Source of the DNA: Dactylonectria macrodidyma | Lineage: Eukaryota > Ascomycota > Sordariomycetes > Hypocreales > Nectriaceae | Assembly (NCBI GenBank): GCA_020744425.1 | Contig: JAGMUV010000004.1 | Coordinates: 2,170,001 to 2,234,000, forward strand | Direction: 5' to 3' | DNA length: 64,000 bases | In this document: positions 34,285 to 45,931 of the stretch, piece by piece | Numbering within the stretch: the stretch's first letter is position 1 | Layout of the letters: each line of letters opens with the position of its first letter | The notes under the pieces: generated by a model | What the model was told of the DNA's origin: nothing | The model's database searches: none | What the model saw: only the letters and a program-made list of their open reading frames with translations | Made by a program: the position numbers and the translations under genes

Positions 34285-36603
34285 ATGACGCGGGTCTCCG
34301 TCCTGTATTTGAGCCAACATGACCCCTTGGACGAGCGTAACTGTCTTCGTGTCCAACTTGATGATTTCCTTATTAATTCTCGCCTATATGACGCCGATAA
34401 AGATGGGTTCGGTCAGCTGGGCTACACTGGGCCCGCCATTCTGTGCGTGTTGAGAGCGCCCACCTAAGATTGCGCTCACACGCCTTGATTAGAGTTGTTG
34501 AAGACCACGACCAATCCGATGACATTAGCCGGTCCATTAGGCACTTGCTTCGCAATCATCAAGAAGCCCAATCGGCCTTCCCCGACCATATGGTTGATAT
34601 ACTCGTGAGATCAGATAGTTGCAAAATCCCCGAGCGCCTGACAAATGAGTCCCGCGACATGTGGTCCATCATCAAGTATCGTGGCCGCCACAACCCTCTT
34701 GACAAGACCGAGTCCTGGCTTGATCAGAAGAGAGGCGCTGACTTTGAAAAACTTCTCAAGCGTGAGGCGGGGTCTTTCTTAGAGGGCCATACGAAAACCC
34801 AATTAAGCTAACTTCGTGCCAAGGACGAAATCGCCTCTTTCCATCAAACACCAGGGTTGCGACCTGGGTGTGTGATGATACCTCCATTTTTCGTCCAATC
34901 CCTAGAGTAAACCTGAGTGGCTTCATAGTTCTCATGTTCGAGAAGAGCGCCAGACTGAGGGGATCGGAGAGTTTTGCCTCGATTATACAGAATGTGTTCG
35001 CCGCTCTCGAGACTGATGGCATCGCCGATGCGATTGAGAACCATCCACTTCTCATATACATATATCTGCACTTTTGTTTCAATGACTTCACCCGCATACT
35101 CAATGACTATGAGCAGTTATTCGGGATTGCAGTGAGTATCCCACCACGATACGCCAGCGATGGTATTAATGCTGCAAGCTTTCGACAAACGGCCGTACAA
35201 CCTGGGGCGTCTCCGACCGGTCATTTCTTCTAAACAGCGCCTTGACACAAATTTCTTTCAGCCTTCCTGATATCCTTCAGCACAGGGCTGTTCTCAGAAG
35301 GCTCAACGAGTACAATGACCTGCCTCATATGACAAATAGAGGCATCAATGCAAGAACTGCCCTCGCAGATGCTAGGGAACAGGCCCGCAGAACTCTCGCA
35401 TCGATGGAGGATGACGTTGATGACTTCGAAAGAACTGTTGACATGTTTCTTGAGAGATTCAAGGCTTCCTTAGAATTGGTCGGTATTTTTGCACCCATCA
35501 AAAGTTATGAAACTAACCTGCCTTAGGAGTTTAATGTGTCCGATGAGAGGATGAGCTGGGTCATGATGTGGTTTACCTTCGTTGCCATCCTATTCACCCC
35601 AATGGCATTTGTAGCTGTATGTGCATTCTCTATAACCGACCAGAATATTAAGGTGAATATTCATTGCTAATTGAATTAGTCAATCTTTGGCATGACATCC
35701 CTGGAAGCCGACCCAAAGTGGTTTGCGGTCGCAGTGGTCCCGGTCTTCCTGGCATCGTGCTCGCTTTGCTGGTACATCTTCAATAAGAGCCAACGACTCG
35801 ATGACGAGCTTCAGCCAAAGAAGATACAGAGCCTGCTGCACGCTATGCCATACTCGCAGATTGACACGCTTAAGCGAAGAAAGAAACACGGCGGCCTTGG
35901 GAAATCGAGCAGCCACAAGCCATGGACACATCAACCGACCCGTCGTCACCATCGTCATTCCTATCATCCCCGACCACCAACTGAATCTGGACCATCGGGA
36001 GGCTCTGAAGGTAGTTCTGATGACTCCAGGCCGTCTTCTCCCCCTCCGATATACGTGAGCGTGCCGCCGCCGCCTCCAACAATGGCAGGACGTGGGTATT
36101 CGTCAGGACCACCAGGTCGACCACCAGCGGAATCGCGCCCGCACTCGTATCCCGCAGGCATCTCACATCCCCATGGGGCCCCAAGACCGACGATGACGTA
36201 CGAATACACGACGGTACGGCCACCGAGAATGTCATCCGGGCGGTTCTCGGAGGCGGCTGGGCATGGCTCCAAGCCAGGCCATGGCAAGGGCAGGACCGAG
36301 AGTAGCACGACTTATAGTAACTTGAGGATGCCAGACTTTCGGTCGCGCCCGTCTCGAAGGGTGCCTCGGACATCTGGGCAATACAGTTCTTATGAGCGGC
36401 CAACCGAGGCACCGTATCGGGATGAAGCACCTACGCCTGCCGAGCACTACAGGCGGTCCGCCGAAATAGACGTTTTGGTGGCCGATGCTGAGGCTGAAAG
36501 GGATAGGAGGAGAGCGAGGAGTAGATCAAGGAGAGCATACGGATCGGCAAGCAGGTCGGCGAGTAGATCAGGGAGTAGTAGGTCAAGGAGCAGGTCAAGT
36601 TGA
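34285..36603 (+). CDS. CorA-like membrane protein with RS-rich C-terminal tail
   Basis: Six exons (34285-34442, 34493-34761, 34824-35131, 35281-35478, 35527-35616, 35680-36603) give 648 residues. A soluble N-terminal part includes LVVEDHDQSDD (made by splicing) and NTRVATWVCDD. A long amphipathic helix (ALADAREQARRTLASMEDD) leads to two transmembrane helices near the middle. The first ends in FVASIFGMTSL, the place where CorA/ZntB carry Gly-Met-Asn. The second is WFAVAVVPVFLASCSLCWYI. The last 250 residues are disordered, rich in Pro/Ser/Arg, and end in RSRSRSS repeats. CorA proteins are pentameric divalent-cation channels; the Asn-to-Thr change and lack of charged tail conservation make transport uncertain. 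Several splice sites are non-standard (AAG acceptor at 34823, GTCGGT donor at 35479), so exon edges in the middle are less sure. Confidence 0.72.
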
Positions 36604-37555
36604 ACTTAGGAGGCGGTAGGGGTTTACACCTTCCATCTTAATCCGTTGGCAAGTCAAGATGCTTCTGGGCCTTCTTTCGCCGAAGGCATTAATATTAAGA
36701 ATGAATATTGATATGAGACAACTATCATCAATACTATCGCCTGAGTTTACCTCGCTCTCAGTATACCAATCTCGGACAAAGTTTGCGTGCCTTAACAGAG
36801 GCAATTGAATTGGTGTGTACGACCCTCGATGCGTTAACTTACACGTTGAAGTGAGAGGCAGTCTCTGTTGGAGCTTATGGACTATTCCGCAAGCGGTGAT
36901 AGAGTGGTGTGGGAGACGATGACGTTAGATCAGGGAGCCGAAAAGCGTATTCGTCTAACCCATTGCATTCTTGTGTAATCCGTGTGGAAGCATACCCAGC
37001 CAAGAATGTAGGTCCAAGGTGTCATCATAGGAACAGTGATAGGTGAGTGGCCATAACCCTTCGACAACGATAGAGACGATGTTGTAAGATGTAATCTGTA
37101 GGAGTGCTGAATAATGATGAGTAAATTGTGGTAAATTAGTGCTGCCAAGCATTTAACGCGGAGAGGCTTGCTGAGTGAGCGCGGCGCCAGCTGAGACGTT
37201 CATGGGTTAGATCTCGTCAAGCCAATGGCCTGAAGACCAGCTCATTCCTTGGCAACTTAAGGTTGGCATTAGGATTGACGCAGCTTCAGCGGGTTAGGCT
37301 CAGTTGCATCCGCTAGGTCGTGGCACTAGACTGCTAAAGCACCGCCAAGCCAGAAGGGGCAGCCGCTAATTCGCCAGCTGAGGTCGAAGCGAGGCGGAGC
37401 TATGGCAAGGAATAAAGCGGTTTTTGAGCTCTGACGCGTGTTTGTGCTCATCACCTAACCTACATATAACGACCCCCGACCGCTCACCGTCAGCCATCAC
37501 AAACCCTGCCCTCTCATCAATTGCCATTTGTTGTAATAGCTGAACTATTTGGAAC
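36604..37555. other. Intergenic region (0.95 kb)
   Basis: 3' end of the CorA-like gene and promoter of the Rtg2-like gene. AT-rich in the first 500 bases. No feature seen. Confidence 0.45.
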
Positions 37556-39526
37556 ATGGACTTTTCCGACTTTGAAGAGGTAGACACCCCCTCTGAGTCT
37601 GATGGAGAGCAGGCTCGCGATGAGCTGGAGCTGTCGGAGGCGCTGATGGAGAAGTTGACATTTCCGCAGCCGATCCAGCCCCCTCCAGCTCACCTGCTCG
37701 GCGGTCACCCGCCGTGGCGCGGCCATGCTGGGAAGCTTATTGGAGTCGTCGATATGGGAAGGTGAGGGCATCGCCGTGACGGACATGACGTGCGCGCCCC
37801 AGCTGACAATGCGGCTCCTAGCAATGGCATTCGCCTCTCCATATCCGACCTGTCGGCCCCGATGGCCCGCATTCTGCCGACCGTGCTAGTATATCGGTCT
37901 GGCATCTCACTGTACGACTCCCAGTTTGATAACGAGACGGGAGAGCAGATTCCCATTCCCGATGATGTCATCGAGTCTGTCTGTTCTGTCCTCAGCCGCT
38001 TCGTCGTTGTTTGCGGCGACTTTGGTTGCACCAAGGAGAACATCCACGTCATCGCCACCGAGGCCACTCGCGCCGCCCTTAACTCGGCACAGTTCCTGAA
38101 AGCCATTAAAGACAATACCGACCTGACTGTTGAGCTTCTCCCCAAGGAAGAAGAAGGCCAAATTGGAGCGCTTGGTATCGCCAGTGGCTTCTCCAGCATG
38201 GAGGGTCTCGTCATGGACCTGGGCGGCGGCAGCACCCAAATCACCTGGATGCTCAGCCAGGGTGCCGACATCAGGATCAGTCCGCGCGGCAGCTTCAGCT
38301 TCCCGTACGGTGCCGCCGCCCTGACCAAGAAGCTTGCCGACTTGCGTCAAGGCAAGAGCAAGGAGGAAGGCGAGGCCGCAGTGAGCGCGTTCCGCAGCGA
38401 AATGATCCAAAATTTTAGGGATGCGTACCACGGCCTACAGGTCCCCGAAGAACTGGTTGAAGTGGCCGAAAGAGAAGGTGGCTTCCGTATTTACCTCTCC
38501 GGAGGTGGTTTCCGAGGATGGGGGTACTTGTTGCTGTACCTGAACCAGTCGCGGGGAAAGCATTATCCCATCTCCGTCATCAACGGCTACACGGCTGGCC
38601 GTGAGCAATTCCAGGATACCGAGTCCCTCAAGGCTGTCGCTCGCGCCGCCAAGAATGTCTTCCGAGTCTCGGATCGTCGGCGGTCGCAGGTTCCCGCGGT
38701 GGCGTTCCTGATCAATGTGCTTGCCGAAGCTATTCCTCACGGCCTGAAGGAGGCGCACTTCTGTCAAGGCGGCGTGCGTGAGGGATTTCTCTTTAAGCAA
38801 CTCTCTCCGTCAGTTCGAATGGAAGCCCCGCTCGAAGTCGCCACAAGCTACTTCGCACCAGGTTCGCGACATGTGATCCAGACGATGCTCAAGAATGCCA
38901 TCCCAAAACCGTCGAGAAATGGGGCTAAGAAGTTCCCGGAGGCGTTTGGAGAGCACGTCATTGACTCGTTCGCCAACTCCATGTACACACACATGTTCAT
39001 GTCCAAGGAGACGGCTTCTGCGACGGCGCTCTACTCGACAAGTGTAGGTACCTTGTCTACAGTCCACGGAGTATCGCACCAAGACCGAGCCAGGCTCGCC
39101 TTGATGCTCGAGTCGAGATACGGTGGTGAGCTGCCGCCTCGAGAAGTCGAGTTCCGAGATTCCTTGCGCAAGCTTATACCCGACGAGGAAGTTTGGTGGG
39201 CATCCTATCTCGGCAAAGTGGGATGCTTGATCACTACACTGTACCCAGCCGGAAAGGTTAACAGAACCAAGCCCCGCGTGGTGGTTTCAGCTCAGTGGTC
39301 GTGGACCTTGGGAAAGACGAAGGATAAGGAAGGCTTGATTCTCAATCTTTCGGTGCAGAAGACCAAGAATGATCCCGCGAGGACTAAGGAAACTCTTGAA
39401 GAATATGGCGACGATGTCGAAAAGGTTGGCAAGGCTAAGCACTGGGCCGGAGATGAGGAGCCATGGGGAATGAAGGTCAAGGTCAAGATTGTCGAAGAGG
39501 GGATATTGAGCGGGCCAGACTCTTAG
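37556..39526 (+). CDS. RTG2: Rtg2-like protein (Ppx/GppA phosphatase family)
   Basis: Two exons (37556-37761, 37822-39526; 60-nt intron) encode 636 residues. The ASKHA ATPase fold is shown by phosphate-1 IGVVDMGSNGIRLSI, completed across the splice at about 63-75, and by phosphate-2 VMDLGGGSTQITWM. A third glycine-rich motif (LSGGGFRGWG) follows. The N-terminal 60 residues are acidic and disordered. The family includes exopolyphosphatase/pppGpp phosphatase and, in fungi, Rtg2, the sensor that relays mitochondrial dysfunction to the Rtg1/Rtg3 factors (retrograde response). Length and the extended C-terminal domain match the fungal Rtg2 branch. Expected in the cytoplasm. Converges on the esterase gene, with 275 bases between the stops. 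Confidence 0.88.
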
Positions 39527-39801
39527 GTGATCACAATGGGGCTTTTCAGGATATAGCAAACCATGGTGCACAACCAAATTGGCATGTACTCAACTTGACA
39601 TTAACCAATACCGGAAAACATCGTGCTGGGTTGTAAGAGAATTGAACGAACTTGGAATGAATTACTGATTGACTGCAATGCCTCGCGAAGAGGCTGATCG
39701 CAAAATACGCAGAGATATCAATAAGTGATTTGAACCAAATACTTCCTTCTTTTTACTCCAATCATAAGTATTCCATCAACCCTCCAAACGACGGAAACCC
39801 T

Positions 39802-40951
39802 TCAGCGCTCATCGACTCGATCCCACCCTATCATCCATCGCATGCCCTCAAGGAGGTGCTCTAGCCACTCCTTCGATGCAGGCAGGTCAGGGCAAGTCGT
39901 CCAGAAACCATGAGGAAGCCCTTGGTAAATGTGGGCCTTTGTTGATAGCCCAGCTTTTTGGAGAAGCTGGTCAAGAAGGATAGCTTCGTCCCGTCGGGGG
40001 TCCCAGCCGCAGATTGCAAAGTATGCCTTCTGGGCAGTGTTTGCATGTGAGTCGAATAGAAGCGGAGAAAGACGTTTGTCGGAAGGAGGGGCGCCGTATA
40101 ATCCTAAGAAGAGATGTCAGTATTGTGAAACTTGACTGGGAATGAGCATGTCATACCTGCGAAATAGTTGATAGACTTTCTGGTAAGGCCCGGTGCGTCG
40201 TTGATTTCGTCGACGCTTAGAATCCGATCAAGGTATTCCTTCGGTCTCACATCAGGGTGGCAGAAGCTTCCGGCCAAGAAGACAAGTCCTGTGAGCTTGG
40301 GAGATAGACCCTCGTCTCGGGCGAGATGGCTCAGCCCACCGGTGAAGTTTGCGCCGGCTGAGGTGCCTCCAAGGATGAAGCCTCTGGAAAGATCCGTGTT
40401 GAGTTGACTCTGGCCTTGTGATGAGGCAACCTAGAGAATAGGAGTTAGGTGGCATTCCAAGTGAAATTCAACCGGAAGGTAGTCGAACCCAGCGAAGAAT
40501 GTCAAAGCAGTCTTCAAAGCCAACGGGAAACTTGTTCTCGGGCGCGAGCCGGTACTCAACGTTGACAACGGCAATTCCAACCTCGAGAGCAATAGCCCGG
40601 CACGTCGCATCGTCCGTCTCTAGTCCACCAGTGACAAAACCGCCTCCATGCATGTACACAAAGAGCGGGAGGGCCTCATTGCCGCTGGAGGTCCGGCGGT
40701 AGCTCCGGAGGGTAATTGGGGTCTCGTCGCGGACGGGCACATCAAACTCGTAAATATCGAGTCCTTCTTGGGGGACGATGGGATCATGGTCTCTCGTCAT
40801 GCCACGGTTGATTTTGGTGCCCTCTGGCAGGTTGGTTGGGAACTGGAGTTTCGCTGTCAACGACATTGATTTGATCTCTAGAGAGGGCTTTCTGCTAACT
40901 CACATCCACCCACTGGGGGTCTGGGACTGCGTAGTGTCGATATTCAGCCAT
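39802..40951 (-). CDS. Alpha/beta hydrolase of the hormone-sensitive-lipase (HSL) family, esterase
   Basis: Four exons (40951-40900, 40853-40489, 40430-40157, 40103-39802) join to 330 residues. The oxyanion-hole motif HGGG (YMHGGGFVTG, His86) and the strand VNVEYRLAPENKFP are hallmarks of the HSL group (family IV esterases). The nucleophile elbow is GGTSAGAN with Ser163, where most relatives read GDSAGG. The catalytic Asp lies in CGWDPRRDEA and the His in GLPHGFWTT. The protein is cytosolic with no signal peptide. It probably hydrolyses small carboxylic esters or lactones; substrate unknown. The donor of intron 1 (GTTAGC, 40899) and of intron 2 (GTTCGA, 40488) are non-standard but are the joins that keep phase. 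Confidence 0.85.
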
Positions 40952-41608
40952 GTTGTTTAGTTGGGTTAGATGATGGATACAAGTGCGCTGACAACGATGA
41001 TCGTGAGATGTATCACATATATATTCCAGTCTAACAATTCCTTCGGCAGCGGATCGGAGGTCGCAACCCCACCAAGCCATATTTAACGCTTACCGCCAAG
41101 GCGTGCTGTGACAAATAGGACACCCTAACTTGGAGAAAACCGCTCAATTTCGTCTTCGCAACCTGGTTCGCGAGTGGACGATCCATGCAGCATCATACCC
41201 TGACGATCTATTTTCGGATAAGCCTCATCCATAGAGAATCTTATCTGATGGATCCTCCCAGCTAGCTTATACCGACGGCTTGTCCAACCAAGGGATAGGC
41301 TCCGGATTTGGTGATGATCTCTAATCCTTCTGGGGCCGTCATACGAGGGCTACACGACAGGTGCAGGTGGGTCCTCATGATGTCAGTGTTCAACGTGAGC
41401 TCTTTGATGTATGCACTAGCTAGTCGAATGAGCCTCTCATATTGCGCATGAAATGATACAAGGGGGAAATAAAACGACTTGGATAAGTTTGCTGCTCGCA
41501 CACTATCAAACCTATAGATATTGTTGAGTCATATCAAAAGAACAATAACTTTGCATCCGGTTCCAGAAGCACCAAACGCCTCAGGCGTGTGGCATTTAGC
41601 CTGACTGA
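40952..41608. other. Intergenic region with tandem same-strand genes on both sides
   Basis: Promoter side of the HSL esterase and 3' side of the FtsJ-like gene. The TATA candidate at 41017-41024 is the only recognisable element. Confidence 0.4.
41017..41024 (-). promoter_or_regulatory. Candidate TATA box of the HSL-type esterase gene
   Basis: ATATATAT centred about 70 bases upstream of the ATG at 40951 on the minus strand. Confidence 0.35.
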
Positions 41609-42795
41609 TTACTTCTGTCCAGCTTTTTCAGCAGCTCTATGCAAAGCTTCCTCTTGTGTCTCCCAGATTATTTTCCCAATTTGGACCAACTCCTCCCCAA
41701 AATCCTTTAGCACCGCCTGAGCATCTTCGTTATCTGCTGGAAATTCCTTGTTGGGATTGGCATTTGCACCTAGAGTGAGCAGATTGAAAGTCTTCCAATC
41801 ATCTTTCCAGTCAGCGATGGCTTTTGCAGCCAGTAGCCCGTCACTTTGCACGTTCTTCGCAACGCCGTAGAAGGAGGATTCTACCGCGGACCAATACGGA
41901 TACTTGTAGAGCTGCACCAAGGAGAACTTCCTCAGCGTGTGGAGCAGCTTGACAGTGCGCCATGCCTCGAGCCTGTGGAGAAGAATGACCATAGTGCCTC
42001 CGGGCTTCAGGTGCTCGAGGCTCAAGGCGAACTGAGAGGTTGCCAGCGGGGAGACTCCGGAAAATTCTTCCCATTCCGAAGGTGACTGCGTTCGGAGGAC
42101 TTGGCCATCGCAAAGTGCCAGATCGAACTTGTCTTCGGCTGAGAGTGTCTTGTGGAAAATGAGGGCATCTTTATCAGGGTAGGAGTCGGGTACGTCGTCC
42201 TCTGTGACGCCCATGTCACCCGCAAGCATCGTGACATCAAGATATTCAATATCGAGGTTATCATGAGATAACAAAACTCTATGTCCGCCTTGTTCGATCG
42301 GCAAGGTCATCGCTTTCACGCGAGCGCCCGGATATTCTTTCAGAAAGAATGTGACGAACCCGCCTGGGGCAAAACACGTATCCAAGATGGCTGGCTGGTT
42401 CGGGATCTTGGAGAAGTCGAATGCTTTGGTAACGCGGTGGAGATTTTGGGCAACATATCGCATCCTCTGGTATAAGATCTCAGGATCGTCTGCTTCCTTT
42501 CGTTGCCATAGACTCTGGACATAGGTATTAGCACGAGCTTGGTCAGCATGGCATGGCCGCGTGTCATTGAGTAGGTGGTCCAACATACTTTGTCTCCTAG
42601 TCTCCGAAATTCTTGAAGACAAATAAATTGCTCTGATCTCTTACCCACAAAGTTTATGATTGTGTAGTTGTCCGCTAATTCCTTTTGGAATTCAAAATCC
42701 TCATCCTGTTGATTATCTTCGTGTTGTGTTTCGTCTCCGTCAGTGCGGGAGAATTCTTGTCCTGCGTCGGAAGACATAGCCAATAAGGCGGACAA
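41609..42795 (-). CDS. FtsJ-like (RrmJ) methyltransferase-fold protein
   Basis: Two exons (42795-42649, 42601-41609) give 379 residues, or 373 from the in-frame ATG at 42777. The SAM-binding motif I is ILDTCFAPGGFVTFFL, matching the APGG signature of RrmJ/FtsJ. Motif IV is DLALCDGQV with its Asp, and a GGTMVILLHR strand follows. The RrmJ catalytic Lys of that strand (GG-x3-V-K) is replaced by Leu, so the 2'-O-methyltransferase tetrad is incomplete. The N-terminal exon is acidic (EDNQQDEDFE). The intron is inferred from the frame change: GTGGGT donor and a GAG acceptor, the weakest join in the set. Fungal FtsJ-domain proteins of this shape are common and uncharacterised; RNA methylation is possible but unproven. 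Confidence 0.75.
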
Positions 42796-45122
42796 GTCCG
42801 TGGCTGATCTCGAATGAAAGGAATATTTCGGCGGATAGAAGCTGAGAGTCGAGAGGAGATTTCAGGTCTATTGTGCTTGGGTTGATAGGGAGGCAGAAAC
42901 AGACCTCAATGAGGGAGGTTCTGCATAGATTATATACTTGAGAAAGAAAATACAAGGTAACCATTCAAAGTAGTTTGTCCAAAATAGCCCACTGTTATCG
43001 GCATTCACGTATTCTGTTTGAAGCCGTGGGCGTCGCTGACAGATTAACAATAGGCCATCACACGCAAGGCATACGTCGGTCACTGAGTCGCTTTACAGCT
43101 GCCTAATACAACATCGCTTACATGGGGTAACTTGTTTGCTCTTCTACCGATCCGGGAGGTGTTCGATACTTGTCTAGGTAAACCTGCATTTAAAGGCGTG
43201 AAGAAGACAAAGCCTGCTGCTCTAGTGTAGAGACAATCGGGCGGTAGGCTAGGAGCGTAAAACAGCATCTTTGAGAAAATCCCTCTACCGCCTAGAGAGT
43301 CTATGCATTTGTGAATAAATTCTTTATAAGGAAAATAGAATTTGCGATTTCAAAAGAGCTAAGTAACCACAATGTACAAAGACTGATGCGAAAAACATTC
43401 TGTGTAAACAAAAGAATGGAAGCACCAAAGCTCTCACACATCAGCTTCCTGGTTCAACTGGGACCATTGATTCTTGATATTATCCATGTTTGTTATTCTG
43501 AAGGGTTGCTACTTAAGTAAATGCCTAAGTTAGTGAATTCGGAATGTTTGCTGCTCCAGGTCTTGACGATCCAGCATATCCAGCGCTTCACCGACCATGA
43601 TAAACGTCTCTTTCAGCTTGTGCATATCCTGAAGATACATATAGAAATGAAGCAATCGTTCGAGCAGTTCAGACCCTGGGTTTCCCAGGCGCTTTCGCGT
43701 CTTCTCGATTCGATCGAGTAGTACCGTCCTCACGAAAGCCTGAAGAGGTGGCATTCCTGTTGGATAGTCCATGGAGATTATCTTGCACTCTAGGGCGCAA
43801 CTAGCCACTCGAGTGGCGGTGGAAGAGATATCCAGTGTTTGCGGGCTGATCTACGCGCGTTTGAGACTGTACCAATGATGACGCCCCAGACAGAAAGGAT
43901 CCTCTCGTCCTCCCAAAAATCAACTTGAGCGTGGGTATCTTTCGCAGCGGCATACAGGTTACCATCGCTGTCCAGATTCTCAAATACGAGTATGTAGCAA
44001 GATCTATGCGGTGTGTAGCTTCAGGGAGATTGTGACATATCCAATATGAGCCTGATCACCGTCCTGCAACCGACTATCTTTTCGTGTAATGACGTAGCCA
44101 GTCAATAGAACAAGGCAGTGCTTCCCAAGACAGTGCATGCCTCATCGCATAATTTCAGACCTTGTGATGTTGTTTTCATGCATCGTGCTGGAAGCGTCAT
44201 AGCATCAAAAGCCGACTTGTTGAGGGCGGGTCAATACACGAGGAGTAGTGGAGTTACCGAGAACCCAGTTAGTCATACTCTAATAGGATTCCCCGTAAAG
44301 TTACGCCTTCAACATTCACGTGAAACAACAACCTCCCATTTGTAACGTTTTGACAAGAGACCTGCATCATTTGTGTCAGTAGTTCTCAGTCACCGGCGTA
44401 CCTTAGTCACCACAGTGACACAGTGAGGGCGAAGTGACCCCATTAAGCGATAATTTTGGTCCTCTATGTCCTCATTTCTCTTATCTGCTCAGTTCCCTAG
44501 TTCGTATCTTAATCTCGAGCGCAACTTACATCTACGTTGCTTAACGACTTATGGCAGCTTAAAATTGGCGACGCTATATCAATGGTGGCAGCATTGGAAA
44601 GTTTTATGGTACCTTGACATATTTCGGTATTATGTATTCGTGACAATCAATTAAATATTCCTTGAGGCAATAGAAAGTGGTTGGTGTCTATGCTATCACC
44701 TACTTTGGCGACAAGACGCCAAATGCCAACGGGAGGATAAACCCAATCCCCACTAGTGATTAGAGTCACTGAGCAGATAAACAGACAGTCTGGTATCGAT
44801 GGGTCATCTATGAGCAGAAGAGTCCCTTTACTGTTGAAGCACCGTCTGTAATTCGGCACTTTGATCACAAACATGGACCTGGAAGTTTGCTAAAGATGAG
44901 AGAAGCATTCCCTCGCTTATGGCAGCTTCAATAGCAATTTATAGAAGCAGATAGCCCAGATATTCTGAATGACTTCTCGCTTACCAATCTCTAACCCTCA
45001 GCGTACTTTGCATGAGCAAGCCTTCCCAAGAACCGACATGATGATCCAAGCACCAAACACAAAAAATATGTCCACGAACATCACAAAGTTGAGAGGTGGT
45101 AAAAATCAAGCAAAAAGAAGAC
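42796..45122. other. AT-rich gene-poor stretch
   Basis: 2.3 kb with no intact gene. A decaying coding region occupies part of it (43530-44180, minus). The remaining frames (for example 43311-43520, 44466-44654) are short and without motifs. Base composition is visibly more AT-rich than the genes on either side. Confidence 0.45.
43530..44180 (-). pseudogene. Candidate decaying or multi-exon gene, family unknown
   Basis: Four blocks on the minus strand read like protein but sit in different frames. MRHALSWEALPCSIDWLRHY lies near 44145. DGDQAHIGYVTISLKLHTA lies near 44050 and ends at TAG. A block beginning ENLDSDGNLYAAAKDTHAQV and running to PPPLEWLVA ends at 43800. MDYPTGMPPLQAFVRTVL lies in the last open frame, which stops at 43530. 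Each has normal amino-acid balance and hydrophobic periodicity. No splice pair I tried joins all of them without a stop, so I call it a probable pseudogene; an intron-rich small gene remains possible. I do not recognise the family. Confidence 0.3.
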
Positions 45123-45215
45123 AGCCCACGGCCAGGATCGAACTGGCAATCTCAAGATCACTTGGAATTCATCACAAGTAGAAGTCTTGCGCCTTAGCCA
45201 TTAGGCCACGCGGGC
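45123..45215 (-). tRNA. tRNA-Arg (anticodon TCT) with about 20-nt intron
   Basis: On the minus strand the acceptor GCCCGCG pairs with CGTGGGC (one G-T). The D arm is GCC/GGC around TAATGGCTAA. The anticodon stem CAAGA/TCTTG encloses CTTCTA plus about 20 bases plus A, so the anticodon is TCT and the intron follows base 37 in the standard place. The T arm GCCAG/CTGGC holds TTCGATC. Confidence 0.9.
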
Positions 45216-45759
45216 ATGCATATTGACAATTGAGTTGATGAACCCACTAATAAGGACAGAGGAACCGTCTTTAGCATCTCAACTGTGGCAGCAAGGTTGC
45301 TTGTCGACCCGCTGGGTCCATATCAATGATTTTATTGCGTAACTTACCATGTTGCGAAGGACTTGGGATGATCAATTAGCTTCAGGTGCATGCAAGCGGA
45401 AGCGTGTATTTGAGAGAGTGTGAGATGCCACCAGATGTCACTGTTTATTATCGATCCCTGGGCACTATTGAACATCAACAACCTAATTTGACCCGAGACA
45501 TCTTTACAGTCTCGCCTCATGAACATTTCAACATGCTGCCAGCTTTTACGAAATGGCACAGACAGATTTGGGCTGTCTTTGAGTGGTGCATATTGCAGGA
45601 AGCTCTGCCACATAGCGGTGAGAAGGGGGCTCAAAAAAAAATTAGAAAAAAAAATCCTCAAATTCTCTGTTTCGGCAACTACAATTCTATTCTGGTGAGA
45701 AAATTGTAACTGCCAAAAAAAGAATGCTCTCAATCATATCTGAATGCTTGTATAGGAAT

Positions 45760-45844
45760 AGCCCGATGCGGGGGTCGAACCCGCAACCTTGAGATGTGAA
45801 TCTCTCTTAAGAGTCTCACGCTCTACCGATTGAGCTAACCGGGC
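45760..45844 (-). tRNA. tRNA-Lys (anticodon CTT) with 12-nt intron
   Basis: On the minus strand the acceptor GCCCGGT pairs with ATCGGGC. The D arm reads TAGCTCAATCGGTAGAGC. The anticodon stem TGAGA/TCTCA encloses CTCTTA, a 12-base insert and A, giving anticodon CTT with the intron after base 37. The T arm is GCGGG/CCCGC with TTCGACC. It lies about 90 bases downstream of the alpha/beta hydrolase gene's stop on the same strand. Confidence 0.95.
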
Positions 45845-45931
45845 AATAACCGGTTTGGGTTGTTAGTTTGGTCATCAATTCTCTACTATATATTGGGCAA
45901 GTTGAAAGTCCCCCTGAACACCCGTCTCTTT

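Noticed and set aside
44969..45181. 70-codon plus-strand frame ending in AISRSLGIHHK
   Set aside because: It runs into the antisense of tRNA-Arg, a common false protein.
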